Shown here one piece after another: positions 1 to 8,022 of a stretch of DNA of 11,483 nucleotides. Source of the DNA: an uncultured Methylococcaceae bacterium (GTDB lineage: Bacteria > Pseudomonadota > Gammaproteobacteria > Methylococcales > Methylomonadaceae); contig CAIVAH010000138.1 in the NCBI GenBank assembly GCA_903903765.1, positions 1 through 11,483 of the forward strand. Direction: 5' to 3'. Every line of letters starts with the position of its first letter. The first letter of the stretch is position 1. The notes below the pieces were generated by a model that did no database searches, had not been told where the DNA came from, and saw only the letters and a program-made list of their open reading frames with translations. The translations under genes were made by a program, and so were the position numbers.

Positions 1-12
1 AGATGGCAAGTA

Positions 13-423
13 TTAATTGATCTTGAGGGATTTTATGAAATCCCCCGATGGTATTTGCGTTAAATGGCTGGTGTTTCGATTATAAAGATATAGCCAAGCT
101 ACTACGGAGTCATGGTGATTAAGATTTACTAAGCGTTGGCTACGAAGATATTCAGTAGGTATTGGAAATGCAGATGAGCACTCTTCATATTCATCTAGCA
201 AAGTTAGTACATTGTTTGCATTTTTAAGGACATAAGCTTCACCGTAAACAATATCCATTGGATTATCTGATGCAATCGCGCCAGGGTATTCATTAATACG
301 GAATAGAGTGCCTTGAAATGTAGCTTCTGAAATAAATACGGCGTCTTGATTTAATACCTTAAGAAGAGGATGTTTGAATGCTCTTCTCAAGGTACCATAA
401 ACAAATAAATATTCAGTTTGCAT
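13..423 (-). CDS. Gamma-glutamylcyclotransferase-like (AIG2/YtfP fold) protein
   Basis: This 136-residue protein has the hallmark VYGTLR loop at residues 8-13, which in the GGCT/AIG2 family binds the gamma-glutamyl group. YPG follows at 46-48, and the segment LLDEYEEC at 75-82 contains a probable catalytic acid (Glu78 by analogy). Members release 5-oxoproline from gamma-glutamyl amines or peptides, or have unknown substrates; the substrate here cannot be read. The length fits the small bacterial YtfP-like forms, and there is no signal peptide or membrane segment, so it should be cytosolic. Its ATG lies inside the 3' end of the GH17 gene (11-base overlap) with no clear Shine-Dalgarno sequence, so translation is probably coupled to that gene. 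The family call is firm; the exact reaction is not. Confidence 0.85.
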   Translation of the reverse strand: MQTEYLFVYGTLRRAFKHPLLKVLNQDAVFISEATFQGTLFRINEYPGAIASDNPMDIVYGEAYVLKNANNVLTLLDEYEECSSAFPIPTEYLRSQRLVNLNHHDSVVAWLYLYNRNTSHLTQIPSGDFIKSLKIN

Positions 424-2326
424 TAATTAACGATGCAGGATCCTGTTGATCTTCAGGATAATCCCATAGTGTAATTGCTAACGTTATTAAACTAAAAATC
501 CATATGAGTAATTGTCCATTGGTTATTGTGTAATAGAACCCCATAAAGATTCTATGTCCTAGTTCTGGGTAGTTATCTATAAAGTCATGTAAAACAATAT
601 AAGCAATTGATTCGCCGATAATTATCTGAAACGCCATAAATAATAATAATACAGATGTAAATCTTAGAGGGATTTTAATGACGATTGCCGCCATAAACAG
701 GGCACAACCGAATAGTTGATTATAGTTTATGGTGGCAATAAAAACTGCGTAAAGTCTTTCTAACAGATTGGGGTAAGCTGAATTATAGTTTCCACTTTGT
801 AAGATAATTAAACCTTCCAGCAGAATTAAAATAACACCACATAAAATTAATATACTACTAATTGCATTTCTGCGTTTTATTGAGATAGCATGGCATCCCA
901 ATAAAACGTTAAATTTAAGAGCAGATGTACTGTCAGAGCCGTTTTTAAAAAAATTTATCAGTATAAAACCAATAAATCCAAAGACAGGTATATAAGTTAA
1001 TGGATAAGGGAAGCTTAAATAGCGTCCACTTATTGCTAGGGTCTGAGATTTATAAAGTGCTATCGCAACGAATCCGATGAATATATAGCGTATCCAAACC
1101 TTTATTATTTCTTTAATTTGGTTGCTGAGTATATTTAAGGTGTGTTGAAATAAAAGTATTTCTAATATAAAGCTTAATCCCCCCGTAAGTATCACTTGTA
1201 TGCGTTGTAATGTTTCATAACTAGTGTACCAGCCTTGAGTTATTTGATTTATTAATAAGGCGGTAAGGATTTGAGTAAAAGCGACAATAATGAACTGATT
1301 GCTGAGGGGCAGTTTAATAATAGTTTTATATCGTAACACTATAAGTATAAAGGTTATTAAACTTGCAACTAAGAGACTGGTTGGCCAATTATTATTCTCA
1401 ACCACATTACCGGTTAATGGAAAAACGTTTTTTCGATCTGTCGAATAAACTCCCCAATTTGCTCCTACTACACCTTCTAGTTTACTTTTCCACGGCTGGT
1501 TAAAGGCTTCCACTACGTTGTAATCAAATCCATTTTTATTTGATAATTGCACTAAGGAGCGGATAAATTTTGCTTCGTTAAGGACGCTAGGAACGGCTCC
1601 TCCTCTTTGTCTACCAGCACTTGGCCAACCAGATTCACCAATTAGGATTGGTTTTTGGGGAAAAGCATCGCGTATTTTTTTATAGTTTTCTTCAACACGA
1701 TCCACGGTATCGTTAATTGAAAGAGGTTCATCTTCCCAGTAAGGCAGGATATGTATGGTGTAGAAATCTAGCTCATTGGTTATTTGTGGATAGCGTAAAT
1801 AATAAGACCATACATCTGCGTATGAAACAGGTTGTTTAATGGCTTTTTTAACTTGGCGGATGTAGTCAATTAATTTGTCGATTTTTAATTCGCCTCTTAA
1901 AAGAACTTCATTACCAATAATGACACGCGTTATAACATCGGGGTATTCATTGGCAGCTTTGATGAGTTGGGCTATTTCTGCCGCATTGTTTTTATCTGTG
2001 CTGCTAAGCCAAGCGCCTTGTATTATTTTTAAGCCATATTTTTTAGCAGTTGCAGGAACTGATTCCATGCCATCCAAGCTTGAATAAGTTCTGATAGTGT
2101 GAGTTTTACTTGATAAAAGTTTCAAATCATCATCGATTTGTGCTTCTGTTGGATAAATTTTTGTTATTGGACTTTGACCTTCTCTGAAGGGAGCATAGGA
2201 AAAACTGTTGATCTTTCCATCCGGCACGTCTTTTCCAGCATATTCAGGTACATTACTAAGGTAAAAAAACAAGCCATTCAAACCAATTACAATGAGTAGA
2301 AATAAAAAAAGTCTAGAAATTTTCAT
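413..2326 (-). CDS. GH17 beta-glucan hydrolase/transglycosylase with polytopic membrane half
   Basis: The 637-residue protein has two halves. A hydrophobic segment at residues 5-23 is a signal anchor. Residues about 35-310 form a glycoside hydrolase family 17 barrel with the acid/base in IIGNE (Glu140) and the nucleophile in GESGWPS (Glu231). Residues about 315-620 hold roughly nine further hydrophobic helices, and the tail after about 620 is polar. Proteobacterial GH17 proteins of this layout are often labelled beta-(1-6) glucan synthase or NdvC-like, and some act as beta-1,3-glucan transglycosylases. The inferred role is remodelling or branching of a periplasmic or secreted beta-glucan, with the catalytic domain in the periplasm. 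No GT2 glucan synthase is in the window to supply substrate. It is the first gene of a minus-strand pair with the cyclotransferase-like gene. No strong ribosome binding site precedes the ATG. Confidence 0.85.
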   Translation of the reverse strand: MKISRLFLFLLIVIGLNGLFFYLSNVPEYAGKDVPDGKINSFSYAPFREGQSPITKIYPTEAQIDDDLKLLSSKTHTIRTYSSLDGMESVPATAKKYGLKIIQGAWLSSTDKNNAAEIAQLIKAANEYPDVITRVIIGNEVLLRGELKIDKLIDYIRQVKKAIKQPVSYADVWSYYLRYPQITNELDFYTIHILPYWEDEPLSINDTVDRVEENYKKIRDAFPQKPILIGESGWPSAGRQRGGAVPSVLNEAKFIRSLVQLSNKNGFDYNVVEAFNQPWKSKLEGVVGANWGVYSTDRKNVFPLTGNVVENNNWPTSLLVASLITFILIVLRYKTIIKLPLSNQFIIVAFTQILTALLINQITQGWYTSYETLQRIQVILTGGLSFILEILLFQHTLNILSNQIKEIIKVWIRYIFIGFVAIALYKSQTLAISGRYLSFPYPLTYIPVFGFIGFILINFFKNGSDSTSALKFNVLLGCHAISIKRRNAISSILILCGVILILLEGLIILQSGNYNSAYPNLLERLYAVFIATINYNQLFGCALFMAAIVIKIPLRFTSVLLLFMAFQIIIGESIAYIVLHDFIDNYPELGHRIFMGFYYTITNGQLLIWIFSLITLAITLWDYPEDQQDPASLINAN

Positions 2327-2477
2327 AAGTAAGTTGAAGTTTTATCCGGTAGATATCTATTACGCCATGCCATATTTAAGCACAATAAATGTTTATTATG
2401 ATACAGCGTCAGTGAATAGAATTTTTTAAATAAAGATAGTGCGATATTTAATTTGTCTTAGTGAGGGTATAAATTAA

Positions 2478-2505
2478 TTGACTAGGCAATTAATAAGGGT
2501 ATTAT
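2478..2505 (+). promoter_or_regulatory. Predicted sigma-70 promoter for the 171-residue membrane protein
   Basis: TTGACT at 2478-2483 matches the -35 consensus in five of six bases. After a 16-base spacer comes TATTAT at 2500-2505, also five of six for the -10. Transcription would start near 2512 and leave a leader of about 30 bases before the ATG at 2541. The region is very AT-rich, which raises the chance of false hits, but both boxes at good spacing make this one of the better candidates here. Confidence 0.5.
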
Positions 2506-2540
2506 TAAATTTTCGTATTTTTATTATTTTATAGTTAATT

Positions 2541-3056
2541 ATGCCTCTATTTATACTTCTTAATCTAATAGTTTGTGTCTTTGCCCAAGAAGTTGGTGCA
2601 ATCAGAGATGTATTGCAAACACCTTTATTAATGTATATCTGTTTAGGAATAGCAGGCATCTGTTTTTTAATTAGTTTAGTTAAAAAATGGCAGAATGTTA
2701 TTCTTTATGATTTTTTTATTAGTAACATTTTATTGGTATGGTATTGTTATTGGTTGCCTTATTTTAACGATGGGGCTCCAATGTTTTTTGCTTATCCGGT
2801 TTATTTTGCCATGCTGACTGCAATTATTACATTGCTTTTAAGAGGTCAACAAACACAAGTAGATAAAGTAAATATTGCTGTCATGCAAAAGCTCACTTCA
2901 AGAGCAATTGTGCAACCTTGGGTGATTATGATTTGTTTATTTATTAGTCTTGAATTGCGTGAAAATTTTTTGTTTTTTCCAACTATGGTTACTTTATTTA
3001 TAATTCGTTTTGCTTTGGATAGTTACCTTAAGCAGCAACTTTCAAGTGCCAGTTAA
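2541..3056 (+). CDS. Conserved-looking multi-pass inner membrane protein, function unknown
   Basis: I do not recognise this 171-residue protein. It is strongly hydrophobic, with about six predicted membrane segments at residues 1-15, 28-47, 54-73, 80-100, 124-138 and 141-158. Short polar loops separate them; the longest, at about 101-123, contains RGQQTQVDKVN and is probably cytoplasmic by the positive-inside rule. No catalytic motif, metal-binding cluster or transporter signature is visible. The start at 2541 is the first ATG after an in-frame TAG at 2532, and no Shine-Dalgarno sequence is evident. A plausible promoter lies just upstream, and 151 bases separate it from maeB, so it may be transcribed alone. 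It is judged real because the frame is long, its membrane periodicity is regular, and no better frame covers the region. Confidence 0.7.
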   Translation: MPLFILLNLIVCVFAQEVGAIRDVLQTPLLMYICLGIAGICFLISLVKKWQNVILYDFFISNILLVWYCYWLPYFNDGAPMFFAYPVYFAMLTAIITLLLRGQQTQVDKVNIAVMQKLTSRAIVQPWVIMICLFISLELRENFLFFPTMVTLFIIRFALDSYLKQQLSSAS

Positions 3057-3197
3057 AAATGCCATTAACTCCTGGCAATGATTAATAGGGCATGTTATAG
3101 CAATTTCTTGGGTACTTTAATTACAGTGCACTATTCATAAATTTGTAATAAATATGTTAGTATTTCTTAACATTGTTAATAAACATTAGCTATAACT

Positions 3198-3205
3198 AAG
3201 GCGGG
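3198..3205 (+). promoter_or_regulatory. Ribosome binding site of maeB
   Basis: AAGGCGGG ends two bases before the ATG at 3208. The AAGG part (3198-3201) sits six bases from the start codon and is the best Shine-Dalgarno match of any plus-strand gene here. It supports 3208 as the true start. Confidence 0.6.
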
Positions 3206-3207
3206 AT

Positions 3208-5511
3208 ATGAGTTTACCAATTGATAGAACAGAAGATGTTATTCAGCAGTTACATGAAGCTGCTTTAGAATACCACCAGTTTCCAACCCCCGGTAAAATA
3301 AGCGTAGTTCCTACCAAACAACTCACTAATCAACGCGATTTAGCTTTGGCTTATTCACCTGGCGTTGCTTCGCCATGTCAAGAAATTTTTGATGATCCAT
3401 CAAATTCATATAAGTACACATCTCGGGGCAATTTAGTAGCTGTTATTACGAACGGTACGGCTGTGTTAGGGCTTGGTAATATTGGCCCTTTAGCGGCTAA
3501 ACCGGTTATGGAAGGTAAGGGCGTATTATTTAAAAAATTTGCGGGGATTGATGTATTTGATTTAGAGATAAACGAGCAAGATCCTGATAAGCTTTGTGAC
3601 ATTATTGCAGCTTTAGAGCCAACTTTTGGGGGTATCAATTTAGAAGATATTAAAGCCCCCGAATGTTTTTATATCGAACAAAAATTACGTGACCGCATGA
3701 ATATACCTGTATTTCATGATGATCAACATGGTACTGCAATTATTGTTGGTGCCGCTATCTTAAATGGTTTAAAAGTTGTTAAAAAGGACATTAAACACTG
3801 TAAGTTAGTGGTTTCTGGTGCAGGTGCAGCGGCACTAGCTTGTTTAGATTTACTCGTAGACTTAGGTTTCCCCAGGGCCAATATTATAGTCACAGATATT
3901 GTCGGTGTGGTTTATAAGGGTAGAGTTGAATTGAGTGACCCTCACAAAGAGTGTTTTGCCCAAGAGACTTCGGCTAGAACATTGCTAGATGTAATTCCTG
4001 ACGCGGATATCTTTTTAGGCTTATCAGCGGGTAATGTTTTAAAAGCGGAAATGGTTAAATTGATGGCTCCAAATCCGCTCATCTTAGCTTTGGCCAATCC
4101 GACTCCGGAAATACTACCTGAGGTTGCTAAATCTGTTAGAGATGACGTTATTATTGCTACTGGTCGATCTGATTATCCAAATCAAGTTAATAATGTGCTC
4201 TGTTTTCCTTATATTTTTCGGGGGGCTTTAGATTGTGGCGCGACTACGATTACCCGTGATATGGAAATTGCTGCCGTTCATGCTATAGCTGATCTCGCTA
4301 AAGTCGAACAGTCAGATGTTGTCGCTAATGCATACGGTAATGCTAAATTGTCTTTTGGACCAGGTTATTTAATTCCTTTACCTTTCGATCCTCGTTTAAT
4401 GACTAGAATAGCACCTGCAGTAGCTTTAGCTGCAGAAGCCTCTGGCGTAGCAACCCGCCCAATTGCAGATATTTCTGCTTATATCGATAAATTACAGCAG
4501 TTTGTTTATCATAGCGGAACTTTTATGACACCTTTATTTCAAGCGGCTAAGAAAGTATCGTCTGATAAGAAGCGTATTGTTTTTGCAGAAGCTGAAGAAG
4601 AGCGAGTATTGCGTGCAATACAAATCATTGTAGATGAAAAAATTGCAGTGCCCATTCTAATAGGTAGGCCATCTGTATTATTAACTCGCATTGAGAAATT
4701 AGGCTTACGTTTAAAGTTAGATATTGATTTTACAATTGTTAATACTGAGTCTGATGAGCGCTATCGTGATTATTGGCAAACGTATTTAGCTATGGCAGCT
4801 CGTAAAGGTGTCACAGAAGAATATGCTAAGTTGGAAATGCGTAGACGTCTGACTTTAATTGGTGCTATGTTGATACATAAAGGTGTCGCAGATGGAATGA
4901 TTTGTGGAATCTATAGTGAATACAGTCAACATTTAACATACATAGATCAAGTATTAGGACATAAGACCGGTTCTAAAGTGTATGGTGCAATGAATATTCT
5001 AATGTTGCCTGAGCGGCAAATCGCTTTAGTCGATACGCATGTTAATGATAATCCTACTGCCGAACAATTAGCAGAAATTACTATTGCAGCTGCTGAAAAA
5101 ATGCGCAGTTTTGGATTGCTTCCCCGTGCGGCCCTATTATCACATTCTAACTTTGGCTCTAGTAACACAGATTCAGCTCAAAAAATGCGTGATGTATTAG
5201 CTATAGTTAAAGAGCAAGCGCCAGATCTAGAAATTGATGGAGAAATGAGGGGTGATGCTGCTTTAAATTATGAATTATTAAAGTCAAAGATGCCAGCAAC
5301 AACTCTAACATCCAGTGCCAATCTATTAGTATTACCTAATAAAGATTCGGCTAATATTTCTTATAATTTATTAAAGACTGCAGCGGGTAATGGCATTGCC
5401 ATTGGGCCGGTGTTGTTAGGTTGTAATAGTCCTGTACATGTTTTAACCAGTTCAGCAACTGTTAGACGCATCATTAATATGACTGCTTTATGTGTATTGG
5501 AAATTAAGTAA
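3208..5511 (+). CDS. maeB: NADP-dependent malic enzyme with C-terminal phosphotransacetylase domain
   Basis: MaeB oxidatively decarboxylates malate to pyruvate, giving NADPH, in the cytosol. At 767 residues it is close to the E. coli MaeB length (about 759). The malic domain (about 20-160) has [10 protein letters not shown] with the catalytic Tyr49, Lys104 in [10 protein letters not shown], and metal ligands in NLEDI (Glu146, Asp147) and FHDDQHGTA (Asp171/172). The Rossmann domain has GAGAAAL at 204-210 and LANPTPE at 295-301. A PTA_PTB-like domain occupies about 430-765, with SNFGSS at 647-652, [10 protein letters not shown] at 677-686 and [12 protein letters not shown] at 705-716. In characterised MaeB enzymes this domain is regulatory and binds acetyl-CoA rather than making acetyl phosphate. 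The gene stands alone with its own ribosome binding site. The next gene is convergent after only 6 bases. Confidence 0.96.
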   Translation: MSLPIDRTEDVIQQLHEAALEYHQFPTPGKISVVPTKQLTNQRDLALAYSPGVASPCQEIFDDPSNSYKYTSRGNLVAVITNGTAVLGLGNIGPLAAKPVMEGKGVLFKKFAGIDVFDLEINEQDPDKLCDIIAALEPTFGGINLEDIKAPECFYIEQKLRDRMNIPVFHDDQHGTAIIVGAAILNGLKVVKKDIKHCKLVVSGAGAAALACLDLLVDLGFPRANIIVTDIVGVVYKGRVELSDPHKECFAQETSARTLLDVIPDADIFLGLSAGNVLKAEMVKLMAPNPLILALANPTPEILPEVAKSVRDDVIIATGRSDYPNQVNNVLCFPYIFRGALDCGATTITRDMEIAAVHAIADLAKVEQSDVVANAYGNAKLSFGPGYLIPLPFDPRLMTRIAPAVALAAEASGVATRPIADISAYIDKLQQFVYHSGTFMTPLFQAAKKVSSDKKRIVFAEAEEERVLRAIQIIVDEKIAVPILIGRPSVLLTRIEKLGLRLKLDIDFTIVNTESDERYRDYWQTYLAMAARKGVTEEYAKLEMRRRLTLIGAMLIHKGVADGMICGIYSEYSQHLTYIDQVLGHKTGSKVYGAMNILMLPERQIALVDTHVNDNPTAEQLAEITIAAAEKMRSFGLLPRAALLSHSNFGSSNTDSAQKMRDVLAIVKEQAPDLEIDGEMRGDAALNYELLKSKMPATTLTSSANLLVLPNKDSANISYNLLKTAAGNGIAIGPVLLGCNSPVHVLTSSATVRRIINMTALCVLEIK

Positions 5512-5517
5512 TCTTAT

Positions 5518-6078
5518 TTAATGCTTATCGCTAGTAATACTAACTTGGTTTTGTTGAATCAGGTTCAGTGTTCTAGCCGGTAGTTTATCTGTATTTTTGC
5601 CTTCTAGGTATAAACGGGCATCTTCATGAACGGTGGCCATAAAGTTTATCAATTGCATCTCATGGTGCATCTTGTGTTCAAAATCTGTTGCATTCCACAT
5701 TTGGTTTAATAAATGTTTTGCGTGATGGTGAATGGTAAAAGCAACCGCTTCTGGTAGATGTGTATAACTGAGTTGTATGGATTTTTTAAGTTGTTCCAAA
5801 GACGCTAGGTATTGTTTATAGTCTTTAATGTCTTGATTGCATTTTGTCTTAAACATGGCTAGATCTGCAGCATTTTTTGTGCGTAATAAATCAATATTGT
5901 GTTCAAGTTCAACGCTTTTCTGTTTTAATTCTGCTTCTAAGTTTTTACTAGCTAAAATTCTTTTATGTTTGAGTTGTAATTGCTGTTCTTGATTTAGTAA
6001 TTGCCAAGCAATATCTTCATCTTTAAGTGCATGTAAGAGTTTGAGGAAAGAGAATGCCCAGTTTTTAAAACGATTCAT
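5518..6078 (-). CDS. Hypothetical coiled-coil protein, second gene of a two-gene unit
   Basis: I do not recognise this 186-residue protein. It has no signal peptide or convincing membrane helix. Residues about 25-105 are rich in Leu, Lys, Glu and Gln in a heptad-like pattern, so a long coiled coil is likely. A histidine-rich stretch follows: HHH at 117-119, then His122, 135, 138 and 139, within predicted helices; metal binding is possible but unproven. Its ATG overlaps the stop of the upstream membrane-protein gene in an ATGA arrangement (6075-6078), with no visible Shine-Dalgarno sequence. That indicates translational coupling and suggests, as inference, that the two products work together or form a complex. 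Its stop faces the maeB stop across 6 bases. Confidence 0.7.
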   Translation of the reverse strand: MNRFKNWAFSFLKLLHALKDEDIAWQLLNQEQQLQLKHKRILASKNLEAELKQKSVELEHNIDLLRTKNAADLAMFKTKCNQDIKDYKQYLASLEQLKKSIQLSYTHLPEAVAFTIHHHAKHLLNQMWNATDFEHKMHHEMQLINFMATVHEDARLYLEGKNTDKLPARTLNLIQQNQVSITSDKH

Positions 6079-6608
6079 TTGATGAGTACATGGTTGGCAA
6101 TAGTTTGTTGTAATTCTAACAAGCCATCAAGATTTTGATCATTAATAAAATGCTTTCGTGCTTTGATTAAGTCTAAATAGACCGACTTAGGTAAACGCCC
6201 TTTAAGTAGAATTAAATCCTTATCGATAATGATTAATAGTGCCTTTATTTGGCGTTTATTATCTTGGGTAAGTAATCGACTTTTATTGGTTTCGTGTACA
6301 TAATTAATTTGTCTTGCCTTAAAGAAGAATAGTTGTTTTAGTTGTAATTGTTTAGCTTCTATAAATAACAAACGTCGGCGGATGCGTTCATGAGCAGAGA
6401 AATAATTTAAAAGGCTTTGTATGATTAAGCTAAATATATGGATTAATCCGCTTATAAATATCATTGAAAAAGCAATAAATAAAGCAATTAAACCTAATTG
6501 AGTGACTAATTCTGGTGCTTTAGGGATGCTCAGTTCAATCAGAAAGTCGTCTGACAAGAATAGCGCTAGGGCTATTAATAATAAAATTAAAGCAATTTTA
6601 ATTATCAT
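6075..6608 (-). CDS. Two-helix membrane protein with cytoplasmic helical tail, HemY-N-like layout
   Basis: This 177-residue protein has hydrophobic helices at residues 3-19 and about 37-66, then a basic segment HERIRRRL at 73-80 and a mainly helical soluble tail of about 95 residues. The short loop between the helices (SDDFLIELSIPK) should be periplasmic, and the basic stretch after helix 2 puts the tail in the cytoplasm. This layout resembles the N-terminal part of HemY, which has two helices, a loop after the first, then arginine-rich and helical sequence. However, the protein is less than half HemY length, no tetratricopeptide repeats are evident, and hemC, hemD and hemX are absent. I treat the resemblance as a hint only. 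It is the promoter-proximal gene of the pair and overlaps the coiled-coil gene by 4 bases. Confidence 0.7.
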   Translation of the reverse strand: MIIKIALILLLIALALFLSDDFLIELSIPKAPELVTQLGLIALFIAFSMIFISGLIHIFSLIIQSLLNYFSAHERIRRRLLFIEAKQLQLKQLFFFKARQINYVHETNKSRLLTQDNKRQIKALLIIIDKDLILLKGRLPKSVYLDLIKARKHFINDQNLDGLLELQQTIANHVLIK

Positions 6609-6647
6609 TAGATTTATGAGCGTTATGGATTAAATTAATTGTAATGA

Positions 6648-6676
6648 ATCATACTGTAAGTACTAGTCTTTGTAAG
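6648..6676 (-). promoter_or_regulatory. Predicted promoter for the two-gene minus-strand unit
   Basis: Read on the minus strand, CTTACA (plus 6671-6676, four of six for -35) is followed after 17 bases by TATGAT (plus 6648-6653, five of six for -10). Transcription would begin near 6641, about 33 bases before the ATG at 6608. It overlaps the region upstream of the opposing yciO promoter. Confidence 0.4.
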
Positions 6677-6677
6677 T

Positions 6678-6683
6678 TATAAT
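6678..6683 (+). promoter_or_regulatory. Predicted -10 element for the yciO-scpAB-rluB operon
   Basis: TATAAT at 6678-6683 is a perfect -10 hexamer. The -35 is poor; the best candidate is CTGTAA at 6654-6659 with an 18-base spacer, three of six. A start near 6690 would leave about 27 bases before the ATG at 6717 but only about 12 before the ATG at 6702, which favours 6717 as the real start. Confidence 0.45.
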
Positions 6684-6716
6684 GTGACATGTTTTTATTA
6701 AATGCAACTGTTCATC

Positions 6717-7337
6717 ATGTCACAGTTTTTTGAAATCCATCCAGAGAATCCGCAGCTACGATTAATACATCGTGCGGTAGAAATTATTCGAAAAGGTGGT
6801 GTTATTGCTTATCCAACAGATTCATCTTACGCTTTAGCGTGTCAATTAGACGATAAACAGGCCTTAGATAAAATCAAACGAATTAGACAGTTAGATGACA
6901 AGCATAATTTTACGCTTGTGTGCAATGATCTGACTCAGGTGTCAATGTTTACTAAAATGAGTAATGATGCACATCGCTTAATTAAGGCTTTAACTCCAGG
7001 TGCTTTTACGTTTATTTTAGAAGCTACTCGTGAGGTACCGAAAAGATTACAACACCCCAAGAAAAAAACAATTGGTATCAGAATACCTGATCATCGTGTC
7101 GTTAAGTTGTTGGTGCAAGAATTGGGCGAGGCTTTATTAAGTTCTACTTTGGTCTTGTCTGGTGAGACTGAAGCAATGACCGATCCTTATGAAATTAGAG
7201 ATCGACTTGAGCGTGAAATTGATTTGGTCATTGATGCTGGAATTATTGAGCACGAAATAACCACCATGATTGAATTTACTGATCAGGGCGCTGAAATCAT
7301 ACGGCAAGGCAAAGGTCTTGCCCCTATGTTAACTTAA
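6717..7337 (+). CDS. yciO: Sua5/YciO/YrdC family protein, YciO type
   Basis: The protein belongs to the YrdC-like superfamily, which binds RNA and nucleotides and includes TsaC/Sua5, the enzymes that make threonylcarbamoyl-AMP for tRNA t6A. From the ATG at 6717 it is 206 residues, the same length as E. coli YciO. It begins MSQFFEIHPENPQ, nearly as in that protein; an in-frame ATG at 6702 would only add five residues. Conserved features are the GGVIAYPTDSSYAL segment at 27-40, RIRQLDDKHNFTLVC at 55-69, LTPGAFTFIL at 92-101 and KKKTIGIRIPDH at 115-126. YciO is a paralogue of TsaC whose physiological role is not well settled, so a main t6A role should not be assumed. It is the first gene of a five-gene operon, with 16 bases to the next start. 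Confidence 0.92.
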   Translation: MSQFFEIHPENPQLRLIHRAVEIIRKGGVIAYPTDSSYALACQLDDKQALDKIKRIRQLDDKHNFTLVCNDLTQVSMFTKMSNDAHRLIKALTPGAFTFILEATREVPKRLQHPKKKTIGIRIPDHRVVKLLVQELGEALLSSTLVLSGETEAMTDPYEIRDRLEREIDLVIDAGIIEHEITTMIEFTDQGAEIIRQGKGLAPMLT

Positions 7338-7353
7338 AAATTATTGGATTTAT

Positions 7354-8010
7354 ATGGATCAATTAAGCCTTGTTCAGCGTATAGTCGTGTGGATTTTGCC
7401 CGTTATTTTTGCAATAACGGTCCACGAAGTGGCGCATGGTTGGGTCGCAAAATTATACGGTGATAGAACCGCTGCCTCTTTGGGTAGATTGACGTTAAAT
7501 CCTCTTAAGCATATTGATTTAGTGGGTACCATTATTTTGCCAGGTTTATTGTTGGTAACCGGTACAGGATTTATTTTTGGTTGGGCAAAACCGGTGCCAG
7601 TGGATGCACGTAATTTCAAAAGGCCATTACATGATATGGCGGTTGTCGCGCTAGCAGGGCCAGTTTCTAATTTATTAATGGCTTTATTTTGGGCTCTAAT
7701 TGCGCGGGTTGGCGTTATTATTGGCGGAGGATTTGAAGCTGTTGCTCATCCCCTTATATACACTGGGGTTGCAGGGATATCAATTAATTTGGTATTGGCT
7801 ATGCTTAATTTATTGCCCATACCCCCCTTAGATGGCAGTCGTATATTAACTGGAATATTACCGCATTATTGGGCTTGGCAATACAATAAGTTGGAGCGCT
7901 ACGGCTTTATTTTGTTGATCGCCTTATTGTATTTTAAAATATTGGATCTTATTTTGGCTTATCCCATTTACTTAGCACAAAATTTATTTTTTTCTATTGC
8001 GGGTCTGTAA
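7354..8010 (+). CDS. M50 site-2 protease family intramembrane metalloprotease
   Basis: This 218-residue integral membrane protein carries the zinc metalloprotease motif HEVAH at residues 24-28, in the first long hydrophobic segment (ligands His24 and His28, catalytic Glu25). The third ligand lies in NLLPIPPLDG at 152-161 (Asp160), the standard M50 second motif. Further helices lie at about 55-75, 95-125, 135-158 and 183-213. The compact form without a PDZ domain matches the YwhC-like branch rather than RseP, which contains PDZ domains and is about 450 residues long. The substrate of this branch is generally unknown. It lies between yciO and scpA with gaps of 16 and 12 bases, so co-transcription is near certain. 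A weak GGAT Shine-Dalgarno element lies about six bases before the ATG. Confidence 0.93.
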   Translation: MDQLSLVQRIVVWILPVIFAITVHEVAHGWVAKLYGDRTAASLGRLTLNPLKHIDLVGTIILPGLLLVTGTGFIFGWAKPVPVDARNFKRPLHDMAVVALAGPVSNLLMALFWALIARVGVIIGGGFEAVAHPLIYTGVAGISINLVLAMLNLLPIPPLDGSRILTGILPHYWAWQYNKLERYGFILLIALLYFKILDLILAYPIYLAQNLFFSIAGL

Positions 8011-8022
8011 TAGTTACTTGTA

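Noticed and set aside
25..46. Inverted repeat GGGATTT-TATG-AAATCCC as a terminator for the cyclotransferase-like gene
   Set aside because: It lies inside the coding end of the gene (before the stop at 13-15), and no T run follows on the minus strand.
3060..3077. TGCCA/TGGCA hairpin after the 171-residue membrane protein gene
   Set aside because: The stem is only 5 base pairs with an 8-base loop and no T tract follows, so it is not a credible terminator.
3167..3196. TTAACA-18-TATAAC as a maeB promoter, and the TTAACATTGTTAA inverted repeat at 3167-3179 as an operator
   Set aside because: The predicted start would fall inside the Shine-Dalgarno sequence (3198-3205), leaving an unusable leader. 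The repeat is short and AT-rich. I could not place a better maeB promoter in 3057-3190.
6075..6608. Calling the two-helix membrane protein HemY
   Set aside because: It is less than half HemY length, shows no tetratricopeptide repeats, and hemC/hemD/hemX are absent. Only the N-terminal layout is similar.
6702..6716. ATG at 6702 as the yciO start
   Set aside because: It adds only MQLFI before the family-standard MSQFF start and would be only about 12 bases from the predicted transcription start.
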